DNA of 64,000 bases from NCBI RefSeq assembly GCF_008828755.2, contig NZ_QBLM01000001.1, forward strand, positions 372,001 to 436,000. The letters run 5' to 3'. Numbering within the stretch: the stretch's first letter is position 1; each line of letters starts with the position of its first letter. The position numbers and the translations under genes were made by a program. Shown in pieces: positions 26,843-36,939 of this stretch. The stretch is from [Borrelia] turdi. GTDB lineage: Bacteria > Spirochaetota > Spirochaetia > Borreliales > Borreliaceae. The notes beneath the pieces were generated by a model. The model did not search any database, was not told where the DNA came from, and worked only from the letters and a program-made list of their open reading frames with translations.

Positions 26843-27046
26843 ATGTAGATATCTACTATACGCTGGACTAAAAGCGATTTTGACCTTATAGTAGGGTTTA
26901 GCAAGGAAAGTTATGTAGAATTAAACTTAAATTCATTTAAAGCGAAAATTAATGACAAACCATACAAAAAAATTACATCAATCTTAGATGATTTTAATCA
27001 TCTAACAAAAAGTTTCCCAAATTTATTTAATAAAAATTCCAATTAA
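26843..27046 (+). pseudogene. remnant of a small gene, stop at codon 2
   Basis: From ATG at 26843 the next codon is TAG (26846-26848). The same frame is then open for 65 codons to TAA at 27044-27046. The peptide (RWTKSDFDLIVGFSKE and on) has ordinary Borrelia composition. No other start lies in the frame and there is no ribosome binding site. I do not recognise the protein. It fills most of the 338-base gap before coaX; the rest (26714-26842) shows nothing I can call. Confidence 0.4.
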
Positions 27047-27051
27047 TAAAC

Positions 27052-27828
27052 TTAAAAAACAATAGAATTTCCTAAAATTCTAACACCTTCTACAGTTAAA
27101 TGAATATTAAAAATAAACTCTATTTCAATTAGTGGCAAAAGTAGGCTTGCATTACCTCCAGTAATTATCAAATTAAATTCTTTTTTATACATCTTTTTAA
27201 TATCCTGGTAAACACCTTCTATTAAATACTTATATTGATAAAACAAACCGCTATTTACACTCCCAGACGTAGTTCTTTCTAAAAGATTGCTAGGAGTACT
27301 TATGGGGAATTTCTTCAAAAGATATGCATTATCTAATAAAGAATTAAAATTTATTAAAGGACCAGAATTAATAAGACCGCCAAGTATTCCATCCTGCCTA
27401 CTAACAGCAAAAATAGTACAAGCTGTCCCAAGATCTACTACCAAAACATTTTCCAATAAATAATTTTCAATGGCTGCAACCAGATTAGCAAAAACGTCAG
27501 AACCTAACAAAAATTTACCACTTTTGTAAGGATTAAATGTTAAATCATATTTTAAATCAAAACTAACAAACAGGGAGTTTATCTTAAAAAAAGAAAAAAT
27601 GACTTTTTCAAATATCCCGTTAAGAACAGGAACAACACTACTTATAAAAACTCGACTTACATTAAAATCAAAATTTTCCTCAAAAAAACTATAAACCTCA
27701 TCGTGTCTTAACATAAGATTTGTTTTCATTTTAATAAATAAATCAATTTTATTATTCTTAAATACAGCAAAAGCAATGCTGGTATTCCCAATATCAATGA
27801 TCAATTCTGATAATAAAGGCTTATTCAT
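27052..27828 (-). CDS. coaX: type III pantothenate kinase
   Basis: 258 residues of the ASKHA fold. The N-terminal phosphate motif is IDIGNTS (Asp12), followed by VVDLGTACT and GGLINSGP and a C-terminal IITGGNASLL, all diagnostic of CoaX. Phosphorylates pantothenate in the first step of CoA synthesis and is resistant to CoA feedback. The gene was formerly named baf after a Bordetella activator. It overlaps the upstream gene by 8 bases on the same strand. The last step of the pathway is coaE at 8035. Confidence 0.93.
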   Translation of the reverse strand: MNKPLLSELIIDIGNTSIAFAVFKNNKIDLFIKMKTNLMLRHDEVYSFFEENFDFNVSRVFISSVVPVLNGIFEKVIFSFFKINSLFVSFDLKYDLTFNPYKSGKFLLGSDVFANLVAAIENYLLENVLVVDLGTACTIFAVSRQDGILGGLINSGPLINFNSLLDNAYLLKKFPISTPSNLLERTTSGSVNSGLFYQYKYLIEGVYQDIKKMYKKEFNLIITGGNASLLLPLIEIEFIFNIHLTVEGVRILGNSIVF

Positions 27829-29638
27829 AAATATTTATTTTTTTTGGAGCTTTGTCAAATCTTAATAAAAGATTAACGATTTTCTTTTTCTTAGGTGTTG
27901 CTTTAATGACCAAAATTTTATTCAAAGGATAATACTTCCAACCATCAGAATATGTATAAAACTTATAATCTGTAAACCAATCAATTTCCCTAAATCTAAC
28001 TAAAGTTGGATTTAAAATATTCCCAAAAAATATATAGTTTGAATAATTAATCTCTTGATCAAAATCAATTACAACCTTGGGATTAGTAATTTCACGATTT
28101 AAAACCCCAGACGCAGCATATATCCATCTAATAGATTCATGTCCAGTAATGAAAATAAATTGGGGCATATATTGATTATCAATAATATCAGAATAATAGC
28201 TTTCATAAGGAATTCCTTTGACATGATCACTAATTAAAGAATAATAAATCATATTAAATGAAAGCTTTAATATTAAATTATCTTTCAAATAAGATGCTAT
28301 TCTTTTAAGAACACCAGAAATCTTTAATACATATTCAACAACATCAGATGAATTAATATTATTATTATTTAAAATATACACTTTTCCTTCATCTGTAACA
28401 CCAAATAAAGTAAATACAAACTTATAAAGCTCCTTTTTAAAATTTAAATAAACAAAATCATCATTGTTAATCTTAAGAAAAGTAAGATAATTAGAGAGAA
28501 TGTTATATACTTGGCTAAAATCAAAATTAGAACTTAATATTTTTTTAGGATCTTTGAGAAGATTTAAAGCATCATTTAATTTGGAAACATTTTCTGATAA
28601 AAAAATTTTTTCCAAAAGACGAGAATCCTCCTTTAAATAAACAATAAGTCTGTCTTTTTCAAGAGAGTCAATAAAAGTTTTATTTCTTGATAAATAAGAA
28701 AAAAATTTATCAATTTGATCTGAATTAGCATAATAATTTAAACTTAAATAAGTAAGTTTATGTTCATTTTTAACCAATAAAGAATCTAATTTTAAAAATA
28801 TTGATTCGTAATCTCCTCTAATTAAAGATTCTGCTAAAAAACAAACCATTAGATTTTCATCAAAGCTATAAGCTCCGTACTTAAGCCATCCTCCCTTTGA
28901 AACATTAAAATTAACAGGATTGTTCCAAAAATCATAAGCACTTTGTCTAAAATTATTTAAAGTATCATTAAAAATTTTATTATCCACCTCTTTAATTTTT
29001 GAATGAATAACAGAATGGTCTAATATATTAGTTGGATTGCTATCTATAATGGAACTTGGAATATTTTTCTTTGGTGACTTGATATAAATAGCATTACCAA
29101 TTCTAAATGTTGCTCGAGGAAAAATTAAAATATCTTTTTCTCTTAGCTTTACATTTTCTCCTAAAAAGACTTTATATTCCAAATTATCTCCTTGTCTTAT
29201 TGAAATATTAGACTTATCAAATAAAACTTCATAATGGTCTTCAACTTCATAGCTTAACAAAAAGCTCTTAGAAAGATTTGATTCAATAATAAAATTATTT
29301 TCTGAATCAAACAAAAATCCTAGAAAAATATTATTCTCAAAATAAACATAAATGCCTATGTCTTGCACTTTATAAGAGATAGGTAAAAGATTTAACCCAG
29401 TTTCTAAAACAATAAGTGGATTAAGTTTGGACAAAAGTATTCTAAGTCCTCTAACATTAACAACAATATCATTTAAAATATATTCACTATTTTCAACCTT
29501 ATTATTTACTTCTAATTTTATATCTTTTAGAAAAAATATATTTAAGTTTAAATTCCTAAATTGTAAAAAAATAACAACAAATAATATTAAAACACCAAGC
29601 AATAAATTAAAAGCTCCTGCCCTTAAAAACCCTTTCAT
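27821..29638 (-). CDS. membrane-anchored protein of unknown function
   Basis: 605 residues. One hydrophobic segment (about 11-27) follows a short basic N-terminus, so it is inner-membrane anchored with a large external part. The external region contains beta-rich stretches (90-190) then a long helical part (210-470) and a mixed C-terminus. No motif is recognised. It is coupled to coaX by an 8-base overlap and divergent from the gene at 29743. Confidence 0.75.
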   Translation of the reverse strand: MKGFLRAGAFNLLLGVLILFVVIFLQFRNLNLNIFFLKDIKLEVNNKVENSEYILNDIVVNVRGLRILLSKLNPLIVLETGLNLLPISYKVQDIGIYVYFENNIFLGFLFDSENNFIIESNLSKSFLLSYEVEDHYEVLFDKSNISIRQGDNLEYKVFLGENVKLREKDILIFPRATFRIGNAIYIKSPKKNIPSSIIDSNPTNILDHSVIHSKIKEVDNKIFNDTLNNFRQSAYDFWNNPVNFNVSKGGWLKYGAYSFDENLMVCFLAESLIRGDYESIFLKLDSLLVKNEHKLTYLSLNYYANSDQIDKFFSYLSRNKTFIDSLEKDRLIVYLKEDSRLLEKIFLSENVSKLNDALNLLKDPKKILSSNFDFSQVYNILSNYLTFLKINNDDFVYLNFKKELYKFVFTLFGVTDEGKVYILNNNNINSSDVVEYVLKISGVLKRIASYLKDNLILKLSFNMIYYSLISDHVKGIPYESYYSDIIDNQYMPQFIFITGHESIRWIYAASGVLNREITNPKVVIDFDQEINYSNYIFFGNILNPTLVRFREIDWFTDYKFYTYSDGWKYYPLNKILVIKATPKKKKIVNLLLRFDKAPKKINIYE

Positions 29639-29742
29639 ATGATGATTCTAATCATAAAAAATCAAAATATCAATATTGATTGAATAAAAACAAAAAAAAT
29701 AATAAAATGTATAGGTTGGTTATCTGAATGGGAGTGAAATTT

Positions 29743-30165
29743 ATGAAAATTCCTAAGAATTATATTCCAGGAACAAATCCTTACAAGTCTTTACCTAAAA
29801 AGCCTGTTATTGAAAACAAAAAAAAAATTACTAAAAAACAAGAGCAAATTAATTTAGAAATTATGAAATCGCAAGAGCGTATTTTGAAGTTATATATGAG
29901 ACGCTTGCAAAAAAAAGATCAAATAACTCTTCAAAATTTTATTCTAGAAGGACATAAAGTTGGTTCCAAAATTTTCAACAATTTACCAAAAACATTAAAA
30001 GAAATAATAGCTTTAATGAATATAGAGTCATTGAAAGTGCTAAAAAAAAATACAAAAAATCCAATTAAAATGCTTTACATAAAATTTTCAAGCTGGACCT
30101 TAAATAAGCTAATAAAAACACTCGACATTGAATCTAATAAAAATAGAACTATAAAACATAAATAA
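29743..30165 (+). CDS. small basic protein of unknown function
   Basis: 140 residues, Lys-rich, predicted helical, no signal peptide. I use the ATG at 29743 because GGAGTG lies 6 bases upstream; an in-frame ATG at 29728 has no such site. A short PGTNPYKSLPKKP segment near the N-terminus is distinctive. No family recognised. A weak hairpin (30176-30181 with 30185-30190) follows the stop. Confidence 0.65.
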   Translation: MKIPKNYIPGTNPYKSLPKKPVIENKKKITKKQEQINLEIMKSQERILKLYMRRLQKKDQITLQNFILEGHKVGSKIFNNLPKTLKEIIALMNIESLKVLKKNTKNPIKMLYIKFSSWTLNKLIKTLDIESNKNRTIKHK

Positions 30166-30191
30166 CAATTTAAAAATTCTTTTTAAGAATC

Positions 30192-30637
30192 TTACTTATT
30201 AAATTTTTTATTTGCGACTTTCCTTACAATGTCTATTATTAATTTACTATCAGAATAAATAAAAAAATCTTTCAAGGACCATCTTTTTGCTTATGAGGCT
30301 ATAAAATGTACATTAAATCTGAGGATATCTAATGTCATTTTATTGCTACAATAAAATTTACCAACCATGTCTAATTTACTTCCAATAGCTAAGTCCTAAA
30401 AGAAAAATAGGCCTTATAAGAACATGTAAAAAGCATAGCAAAAGGATAAACACAAAATCCATCAATATGAATATGAGAATAAATATTAAGATTAAATGAC
30501 CTTACAATAAACTTTGAAACTGCAAGCAAAGCTGTAGATATTGTAACATTCAGAATTAGTAAAAACAAACTTATTAAAAGCTTTTCTTAAAAAGATAGTT
30601 ACCAAAGAATTCAAAAAACTAAGCACCCTTAATAATT
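30192..30637 (-). pseudogene. decayed gene remnant downstream of nadE
   Basis: The 472-base gap between genes carries coherent but broken protein reading on the minus strand. One frame encodes a hydrophobic stretch (LLILNVTISTALLAVSKFIV and on through HIHIDGFCVYPFAML) ending at a stop at 30391-30389. A second frame continues from just before that point (LAIGSKLDMVGKFYC), meets an internal TAA at 30293-30291 and runs to 30192. A third frame near 30600 gives SLVTIFLRKAF. At least two frameshifts and a stop are needed to join them. It looks like a former membrane protein; the family is not recognised. Confidence 0.5.
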
Positions 30638-32176
30638 TCAAACCATATTATTTAAAATAGGAATTGAAAGTTCAAATCCAAAGGTTTTTTTTGAAATCTT
30701 AACTATAGGAGCTCCTTGTCTTCTTTTGTATTCATTTTTAAAATAAAGATTTAAAACTTTATCAACTACACCTTTTTCAAAATTAAGATAAATTGAATCT
30801 AGAGATTCATTGTCAATCAAATATTTATTTAAAATAAAATCAAGAACTTCATATTTTGGAAGATAATCACTATCTTTTTGATCAGCCCTTAACTCTGCCG
30901 AAGGCTCCTTTAAAATAATATTGGTAGGAATACATTGGTCAAACTTTGCATTAATATACTTTGCAAGATCATAAACCTCAGTCTTAAAAAGATCTCCAAT
31001 CAAAGCAAGTCCCCCACAAGTATCCCCATAAAGGGTACAATATCCAACTGCAATCTCGCTTTTATTACCAGTATTTAAAAGTAAAGAATTTTGAGAATTA
31101 CTATAAGACATTAATAAAAGTCCCCTTAACCGCGCTTGTAAATTTTCTCCAGTAACGCCTTTAACATCAAAATACCCTTCAAAAAATCTACTACTTACCT
31201 CAAACAAGTCTTTTATTGGCATTTCAATCAATTTAAAACCTAATTTTCTAGAAAGCTCTTTAGCATCAGAAATAGAATCTGTTGATGAAAATTTACTAGG
31301 CATAGAAATTCCAGTAACATTCTCAGAGCCCAAAGCAAAACATGCAAGACACGCAACAAGAGTAGAATCAATACCCCCGGATAACCCAAAATGCACTTTA
31401 GAAAATCCCGAACAATAAATATATTCTCTTAAGACAAGAGATATTGCTAAAATAATCTTTTCAAAAAGCTCATTACATGCATCAAATTTCAAATCTTGAA
31501 ATGCATCATTAGATATAAAATCAAATTCAAAACCTTTAGCTTTTTTCATCTTTCCAAAACTATTAATAAAAAAGCTACACCCATCGTAAACTGCAGAATC
31601 TTCAACTCCATAAAAATTTGAATAAACAACCTCCAAATTATTCTCAACAGCAACTTTCTCAAAGAATTTTAGCCTAAGATTATTCTTTTCCTTAGTAAAA
31701 TAAGATTTGGACGGTATTATTAAATACTGAGCCTGCTTTAAATTCTCACCAAATTCAGGACTCAAGTCTTCAAACAATAAAGCATCCTCAAAATTTAATA
31801 CAGCAAATACAGTGTCCTTATAAGTAAAAAAACTGGGTAAATTGCATTGTGATACAGTTAGAATAACTTTATGATTACTAATGACAGAAACAACATCTAC
31901 AAATTTACCACCCCCCTTATAAACACTATATCCAAAAACAATTAAAGTGCTCTCATTAACCTGTTCTCTCATAAATTCAATGCACTTACATATATTTTGA
32001 GAATACTTAGAACGAACAAAAAGCCCATCATACTTAGCCTTGCTTAAAAACATAGAGGGGAAAACTAAAACGTCTGATCCCCTTTGCAAGGCTTTCTCAT
32101 AATTAATTTTAAAATCAGAAATACATTCATCAAAATCTAAAAATCTATATTTCGTTTGAGCAATGCTTATTTTCAT
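30638..32176 (-). CDS. nadE: NAD synthetase with degenerate glutaminase domain
   Basis: 512 residues. The C-terminal half is the NAD synthetase domain: GLSGGIDST (ATP-PPi loop near 265), then TGNKSEIAVGYCTLYGD and KEPSAELR, all conserved. It amidates deamido-NAD. The N-terminal half has the nitrilase-fold glutaminase shape but the catalytic Glu, Lys and Cys positions hold Ser41, Gln110 and Phe135. It should therefore use free ammonia, or ammonia from elsewhere (inference). Start ATG at 32176. The decayed remnant lies directly downstream. Confidence 0.92.
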   Translation of the reverse strand: MKISIAQTKYRFLDFDECISDFKINYEKALQRGSDVLVFPSMFLSKAKYDGLFVRSKYSQNICKCIEFMREQVNESTLIVFGYSVYKGGGKFVDVVSVISNHKVILTVSQCNLPSFFTYKDTVFAVLNFEDALLFEDLSPEFGENLKQAQYLIIPSKSYFTKEKNNLRLKFFEKVAVENNLEVVYSNFYGVEDSAVYDGCSFFINSFGKMKKAKGFEFDFISNDAFQDLKFDACNELFEKIILAISLVLREYIYCSGFSKVHFGLSGGIDSTLVACLACFALGSENVTGISMPSKFSSTDSISDAKELSRKLGFKLIEMPIKDLFEVSSRFFEGYFDVKGVTGENLQARLRGLLLMSYSNSQNSLLLNTGNKSEIAVGYCTLYGDTCGGLALIGDLFKTEVYDLAKYINAKFDQCIPTNIILKEPSAELRADQKDSDYLPKYEVLDFILNKYLIDNESLDSIYLNFEKGVVDKVLNLYFKNEYKRRQGAPIVKISKKTFGFELSIPILNNMV

Positions 32177-32482
32177 AGGTAAATAATAAGCAATAATACA
32201 TCAAATTACAACAAAAAAAAGTTTAATGCCTTGCAAAGCCAATGCTCATCTATATTTTAACAATACCCTGAAATTAGGAAGTATATATAGACACACCAAA
32301 AACAAATAAAATCAAAAAATGATATCAAAAATATTTTTATAAATAATAAAAAAATAAAATTTTTTATTTTGACAAAAAAATACACACCGACATTTTATTG
32401 AATAACAATATGTATCAATACAACACTATTACTAAAAGCTTAAGAAAAATATATATCTTGCAAATGCTCAAAATGAATCAAT

Positions 32483-32550
32483 TTTGATAAATTCTGAGAA
32501 AGAAAAAAATTTGTAAATTTTTTTTTAAAAAGATAAAATGCTTTATCAAA
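32483..32550 (+). repeat. 9-base inverted repeat around the grpE promoter candidate
   Basis: TTTGATAAA at 32483-32491 and its complement TTTATCAAA at 32542-32550. The right arm touches the grpE ribosome binding site (AAAGGAGG, 32548-32555). The candidate promoter lies between the arms. Confidence 0.5.
32511..32539 (+). promoter_or_regulatory. candidate promoter for grpE-dnaK-dnaJ
   Basis: TTGTAA (32511-32516) and TAAAAT (32534-32539), 17-base spacer. Predicted start is near 32546, leaving only about 14 bases of leader to the grpE ATG. No sigma-32-type signal is obvious. Confidence 0.45.
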
Positions 32551-32559
32551 GGAGGAAAA

Positions 32560-33123
32560 ATGGAAAAAAAAGAAACTAAAAACGAAACCGAAAAAGCCAA
32601 TAAACAAGATAATAAAAATACAAAATCTCAAAAAAAAGAAAACTTAAATTCGGTAAATTCTGATAAAAAAATTACCGAGCTTGAAAATGAAATCTCCAAT
32701 CTTAAAGATTTGTATTTAAGAAAACAAGCAGAATTTGAAAACTTTAGAAAAAGATTAGAAAAAGAAAAAGACAATTTTGTTAAATTTGCAAATGAAACCA
32801 TAATGAAAGATGTCGTTAATTTTCTTGATAACCTAGAACGAGCTATTAACTCTTCAAAAAAATCAAAAGATTTTGACAATCTATTAACAGGAATCAGCAT
32901 GATTGAAAATGAAATACTGTCAATCTTTGATAAAAAATATAATTTAAAAAAATTTGGAGAAAATGGCGAAAATTTTGATCCAAGTCGTCATGAAGCAATA
33001 AGTATTGAAGAAAAAGAAGATCTTAAAAATCCAGAGATAGTAGAAGTATATCAAAAAGGATATTGCTACAACGACAGAATATTAAGAACAGCAAAAGTTA
33101 AAGTTGCTCAAAGTAAAAATTAA
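32560..33123 (+). CDS. grpE: GrpE nucleotide exchange factor
   Basis: 187 residues. A Lys/Asn-rich N-terminus, a long coiled coil (about 38-95, [17 protein letters not shown]), then the beta domain with [15 protein letters not shown] and [14 protein letters not shown], which are the family signature. GrpE releases ADP from DnaK. The AAAGGAGG lies 4 bases before the ATG. First gene of grpE-dnaK-dnaJ-rlmB. Confidence 0.95.
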   Translation: MEKKETKNETEKANKQDNKNTKSQKKENLNSVNSDKKITELENEISNLKDLYLRKQAEFENFRKRLEKEKDNFVKFANETIMKDVVNFLDNLERAINSSKKSKDFDNLLTGISMIENEILSIFDKKYNLKKFGENGENFDPSRHEAISIEEKEDLKNPEIVEVYQKGYCYNDRILRTAKVKVAQSKN

Positions 33124-33146
33124 TTAGAAAAAAGGAGGTTTATAAT

Positions 33147-35054
33147 ATGGGCAAAATAATAGGTATTGACCTAGGAACAACAAACTCATGCGTAGCTATA
33201 ATGGAGCATGGCAAACCAGTTGTAATACAAAATTCAGAAGGAGGAAGAACTACTCCATCTATTGTTGCCTACACAAATAAAGGCGAAAGACTTGTAGGAC
33301 AAGTTGCAAAAAACCAAATGGTTACAAACCCTGAAAACACAATTTATTCTATTAAAAGATTTATGGGAAGAAGATTTGAAGAGGTTGCAAGCGAAATCAA
33401 AATGGTTCCTTATAAAATAGAAAAGGGACTAAATGGCGATGCACGAATAAACATTTCTAATATAAAAAAGCAAATGTCACCACCTGAGATCTCAGCAGCA
33501 ACTCTTACAAAAATGAAAGAAACAGCAGAAGCTTACCTGGGTGAAAAAGTTACAGAAGCTGTAATTACAGTCCCTGCTTACTTTAATGATGCTCAAAGAC
33601 AAGCTACAAAAGATGCTGGTAAAATAGCAGGACTTGAAGTAAAAAGAATTGTTAACGAACCAACTGCAGCTGCTCTTGCTTATGGAATTGAAAAAAAACA
33701 CGAAGAGATTGTTGCTGTTTACGATCTTGGTGGGGGAACATTTGACATTTCAATATTGGAGCTTGGAGATGGTGTTTTTGAGGTAAAGTCAACCAATGGA
33801 GACACACATCTTGGAGGCGACAATTTTGACGACGAGATAATAAAGCACTTAATTTCAGAATTCAAAAAAGAAAGCGCTATTGATTTGTCAAATGACAAAA
33901 TGGCACTTCAAAGGCTAAAAGAGGCTGCCGAAAAAGCAAAAATAGAACTTTCAGGTGCCCAAGAAGCTTCAATAAATCTTCCATTTATTACAGCAGATGC
34001 AAACGGCCCAAAACACTTACAATACACCCTAACAAGAGCAAAATTCGAACAAATGGTAGACCATTTGGTTCAAAAAACAAAAGAACCATGCCTTAAAGCT
34101 ATTAAAGATGCTGGGCTTAAAGCTTCTGACATCAATGAAGTAATACTTGTAGGCGGATCAACAAGAATTCCTGCTATTCAAAAAATTGTAAAGGATATAT
34201 TTGGGCAAGATCCCAACAAAGGAGTAAATCCAGATGAAGCTGTAGCAATTGGGGCTGCTATTCAAGGTGGTATTTTAACCGGAGAAACTAAAGACATGGT
34301 TCTCCTTGACGTTACTCCACTCTCACTAGGAATAGAAACTCTAGGTGGCGTGATGACCAAACTTATTGAACGAAACACTACAATTCCTACAAAAAAAAGT
34401 CAAGTTTTCTCAACAGCCGCTGACAATCAAACCTCTGTTGATATTAAAGTTCTTCAAGGTGAACGCGAGATGGCAGCACAAAATAGAATACTTGGTAATT
34501 TTATACTTGATGGAATACCAGCAGCACCAAGAGGAGTGCCCCAAATTGAAGTTAGCTTTGATATTGACGCTAATGGAATAGTTCACGTGTCTGCAAAAGA
34601 TATGGGAACAGGCAAAGAACAGAAAATTAGAATTGAATCATCATCAGGGCTCTCTGAATCAGAAATAGATCGCATGGTAAAAGATGCAGAAGCTCATGCA
34701 GAAGAAGATAAAAAATTAAAAGAAAATATTGAGACTAAAAATACAGCTAATTCTTTAATTTATCAAACAGAAAAATCATTAAAAGAATATTCTGAAAAAA
34801 TTTCAAGCGAAGACAAAGAAGCTATTGAAAATAAAATAAAAGAATTAAAAGAAAGTCTTGAAAAAGAAGACATTTCACTTATAAAATCTAGAACAGAAGA
34901 ACTTCAAAAAGCTTCTTATAAGATAGCTGAAATGATGTATAAAGATTCTTCCCAGCAAAATGCAACCAACCAACAAGAAAATGGTACCCAAAGCAATACA
35001 AGCGAAGAAGGGAAAGAAGCTGATTACGAAGTTGTTGACGAGGATAAAAAATAG
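33147..35054 (+). CDS. dnaK: chaperone DnaK (Hsp70)
   Basis: 635 residues. ATPase domain with GIDLGTTNS (residues 4-12), [10 protein letters not shown] and [10 protein letters not shown]; substrate domain with VLQGER; C-terminal lid ending EVVDEDKK. Folds and disaggregates client proteins with DnaJ and GrpE. AAAGGAGG precedes the ATG by 9 bases. Last base of its TAG is the first base of the dnaJ GTG. Confidence 0.98.
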   Translation: MGKIIGIDLGTTNSCVAIMEHGKPVVIQNSEGGRTTPSIVAYTNKGERLVGQVAKNQMVTNPENTIYSIKRFMGRRFEEVASEIKMVPYKIEKGLNGDARINISNIKKQMSPPEISAATLTKMKETAEAYLGEKVTEAVITVPAYFNDAQRQATKDAGKIAGLEVKRIVNEPTAAALAYGIEKKHEEIVAVYDLGGGTFDISILELGDGVFEVKSTNGDTHLGGDNFDDEIIKHLISEFKKESAIDLSNDKMALQRLKEAAEKAKIELSGAQEASINLPFITADANGPKHLQYTLTRAKFEQMVDHLVQKTKEPCLKAIKDAGLKASDINEVILVGGSTRIPAIQKIVKDIFGQDPNKGVNPDEAVAIGAAIQGGILTGETKDMVLLDVTPLSLGIETLGGVMTKLIERNTTIPTKKSQVFSTAADNQTSVDIKVLQGEREMAAQNRILGNFILDGIPAAPRGVPQIEVSFDIDANGIVHVSAKDMGTGKEQKIRIESSSGLSESEIDRMVKDAEAHAEEDKKLKENIETKNTANSLIYQTEKSLKEYSEKISSEDKEAIENKIKELKESLEKEDISLIKSRTEELQKASYKIAEMMYKDSSQQNATNQQENGTQSNTSEEGKEADYEVVDEDKK

Positions 35055-36148
35055 TGAAAAAAGATTATTATGAAATTTTGGGGCTCTCAAAAGGAGCCTC
35101 AAAAGATGAAATAAAAAAAGCTTATAGAAAAATAGCAATTAAATATCACCCCGACAGAAATCAAGGAAATGAAGAGGCCGCTTCCATCTTTAAAGAAGCC
35201 ACTCAAGCTTACGAAATTTTAATAGATGACAATAAAAAAGCCAAATATGACAGATTTGGGCATTCAGCTTTTGAAGGAGGAGGATTTGAAGGATTTTCAG
35301 GTGGATTTAGTGGATTTTCAGACATCTTTGAAGATTTTGGTGATATTTTTGATTCATTTTTCAGCGGAAACAAGGGACAAGAAAAAAACAGAAAAAATGC
35401 AAAAGGCGAAGATGTAGGATATAACATAGAAATATCCCTTGAGGATGCATACTTTGGTTACAAAAATAATATAAACATAACAAGACAAATATTATGCCAT
35501 TCTTGTTTAGGAAAAAAATCCGAAAAAGGCACAGGTCCTTCGATATGTAACATGTGTAATGGCAGCGGAAGAGTAGTACAAGGCGGAGGATTTTTCAGAG
35601 TTACAACAACATGTTCTAAATGCTACGGTGAAGGCAAAACAATATCAAACCCTTGTAAATCTTGTAAGGGAAAAGGGAGCCTTACAAAGCAAGAAACCAT
35701 TCAATTAAACATTCCTTCAGGCATTGATAATAACCAACAAATAAAAATGAAAGGCAAAGGCAATGTTAATCCAAACAACCAAGAATATGGGGATCTTTAT
35801 GTAAAAATATTGATAAGATCTCATAAAATATTTAAAAGAAATGGCAAAGATCTTTATGCAATGCTTCCAATAAGCTTTACTCAAGCAGCCCTTGGAAAAG
35901 AAGTAAGAATAAAAACAATTGCTTCAAAAGAGATTAAGATACAAATTCCAAAAGGAATAGAAAATGAAGAACAAATTTTAATTAAAAACTCAGGAATGCC
36001 CATTCTTCAAACAGAAAAGTTTGGAAACTTAATATTAATTGCCAAAATAAAAACACCTAAAAATTTAAATTCTAATGCCATCAAACTTTTTGAAAACTTG
36101 AGCAAAGAATTAAGAGATGGTGATGAAATAGATTTACTCAAAGTATAA
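35054..36148 (+). CDS. dnaJ: co-chaperone DnaJ
   Basis: 364 residues, type I DnaJ. J domain with HPD at 32-34, a Gly/Phe region (about 72-105), four CxxC zinc modules (about 145-205), and C-terminal substrate-binding domains. The first zinc module reads CHSCLGKK, lacking the usual second glycine; the others keep [16 protein letters not shown] and CKSCKGKG. It stimulates the DnaK ATPase. The start is GTG, sharing one base with the dnaK stop. Confidence 0.96.
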   Translation: MKKDYYEILGLSKGASKDEIKKAYRKIAIKYHPDRNQGNEEAASIFKEATQAYEILIDDNKKAKYDRFGHSAFEGGGFEGFSGGFSGFSDIFEDFGDIFDSFFSGNKGQEKNRKNAKGEDVGYNIEISLEDAYFGYKNNINITRQILCHSCLGKKSEKGTGPSICNMCNGSGRVVQGGGFFRVTTTCSKCYGEGKTISNPCKSCKGKGSLTKQETIQLNIPSGIDNNQQIKMKGKGNVNPNNQEYGDLYVKILIRSHKIFKRNGKDLYAMLPISFTQAALGKEVRIKTIASKEIKIQIPKGIENEEQILIKNSGMPILQTEKFGNLILIAKIKTPKNLNSNAIKLFENLSKELRDGDEIDLLKV

Positions 36149-36149
36149 T

Positions 36150-36890
36150 ATGTATATAACTCATGCCAATTCAATAATTGAAAGCATAAAAAATAATAAA
36201 GGATTTGAACTTTATATATCAAAAAAAAGTTCAAAAACTAAAGAAATTGAAAGTCTGGCCAAAACACAAAATGTAAAAATAATAAGAATAAGTATAAATG
36301 AACTTAATAAAATTCTTAAAAACACAAACCATAGGGGGTTTGCATTAAAATTAAAACTTGAAAAAAATAAAAATGTAAAAACACAAACCAAGGATTTTGA
36401 AAAATTACTAGAAACATTTAAAAAAAAAGAAAATGCTTTCATTTTACTTCTAGATGAAATAGAAGATCCCCAAAACTTCGGAGCAATCCTTAGAACAGCA
36501 GAACAATTTAGTATAGACCTTGTAATTACTACTCAAAAACGTAGCGCAAAAGACAATTTAACAGTTTTGAGAACTAGCTCTGGTGCAAGTCAATATGTAA
36601 AAAAAATAACTGTGACAAACATAAACAACACAATAAATTTTTTAAAAAAACATGACTTTTGGATATACACTGGTGATGTTAAAGGACAAGATATAAACAA
36701 AATCAAAATAAACAACAAAAAAGTTGCACTTGTTTTAGGAAATGAAGGCAAAGGTGTACACAAACTAATAAAAGAAAATTCTGATTTTTTAATAAGGATT
36801 CCCACTAGCGGCAAAATAGACTCACTTAATGTTTCAGTGTCCACAGGCATTTTAATCTTTGAAATCAAAAGGCAATTAAATATGCTCTAA
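36150..36890 (+). CDS. rlmB: 23S rRNA 2'-O-methyltransferase, TrmH/SpoU family
   Basis: 246 residues of the SPOUT knotted methyltransferase class. Motif 1 is EDPQNFGAILRTAE, motif 2 LVLGNEGKGVHK, motif 3 IPTSGKIDSLNVSVS. The family methylates the 2'-O of guanosine 2251 in E. coli 23S rRNA; TrmH-type tRNA methylation is an alternative. The N-terminal 75 residues form the substrate-binding domain. It starts 1 base after dnaJ and is probably part of the chaperone operon. Confidence 0.85.
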   Translation: MYITHANSIIESIKNNKGFELYISKKSSKTKEIESLAKTQNVKIIRISINELNKILKNTNHRGFALKLKLEKNKNVKTQTKDFEKLLETFKKKENAFILLLDEIEDPQNFGAILRTAEQFSIDLVITTQKRSAKDNLTVLRTSSGASQYVKKITVTNINNTINFLKKHDFWIYTGDVKGQDINKIKINNKKVALVLGNEGKGVHKLIKENSDFLIRIPTSGKIDSLNVSVSTGILIFEIKRQLNML

Positions 36891-36894
36891 AACA

Positions 36895-36915
36895 TTAAAT
36901 AAAAACTTTATTTAA
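36895..36915. terminator. AT-rich hairpin between convergent rlmB and trxB
   Basis: TTAAATAAA (36895-36903) and its complement TTTATTTAA (36907-36915) around a 3-base loop. A short run of A/T follows on each side. Plausible bidirectional terminator, but the stem has no G-C pair. Confidence 0.4.
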
Positions 36916-36939
36916 AAATAAAAAACATCTCAACAAAAA

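Larger units (their letters stand above)
32177..32559. other. 383-base gap between divergent nadE and grpE
   Basis: No gene is supported. It holds a TTGACA at 32369 without a good -10 element, a 25-codon ATG frame at 32410 with no ribosome binding site, and near grpE a promoter candidate and a 9-base inverted repeat listed separately. No CIRCE (HrcA) element is seen. Confidence 0.6.

Noticed and set aside
32369-32400. TTGACA as a grpE promoter
   Set aside because: No -10 hexamer at 16-18 bases; nearest TA-rich match is at about 20 bases and there would be a 160-base leader.
32410-32487. 25-codon ATG frame before grpE
   Set aside because: No ribosome binding site, no recognisable protein and stops in the gap; too short to support.
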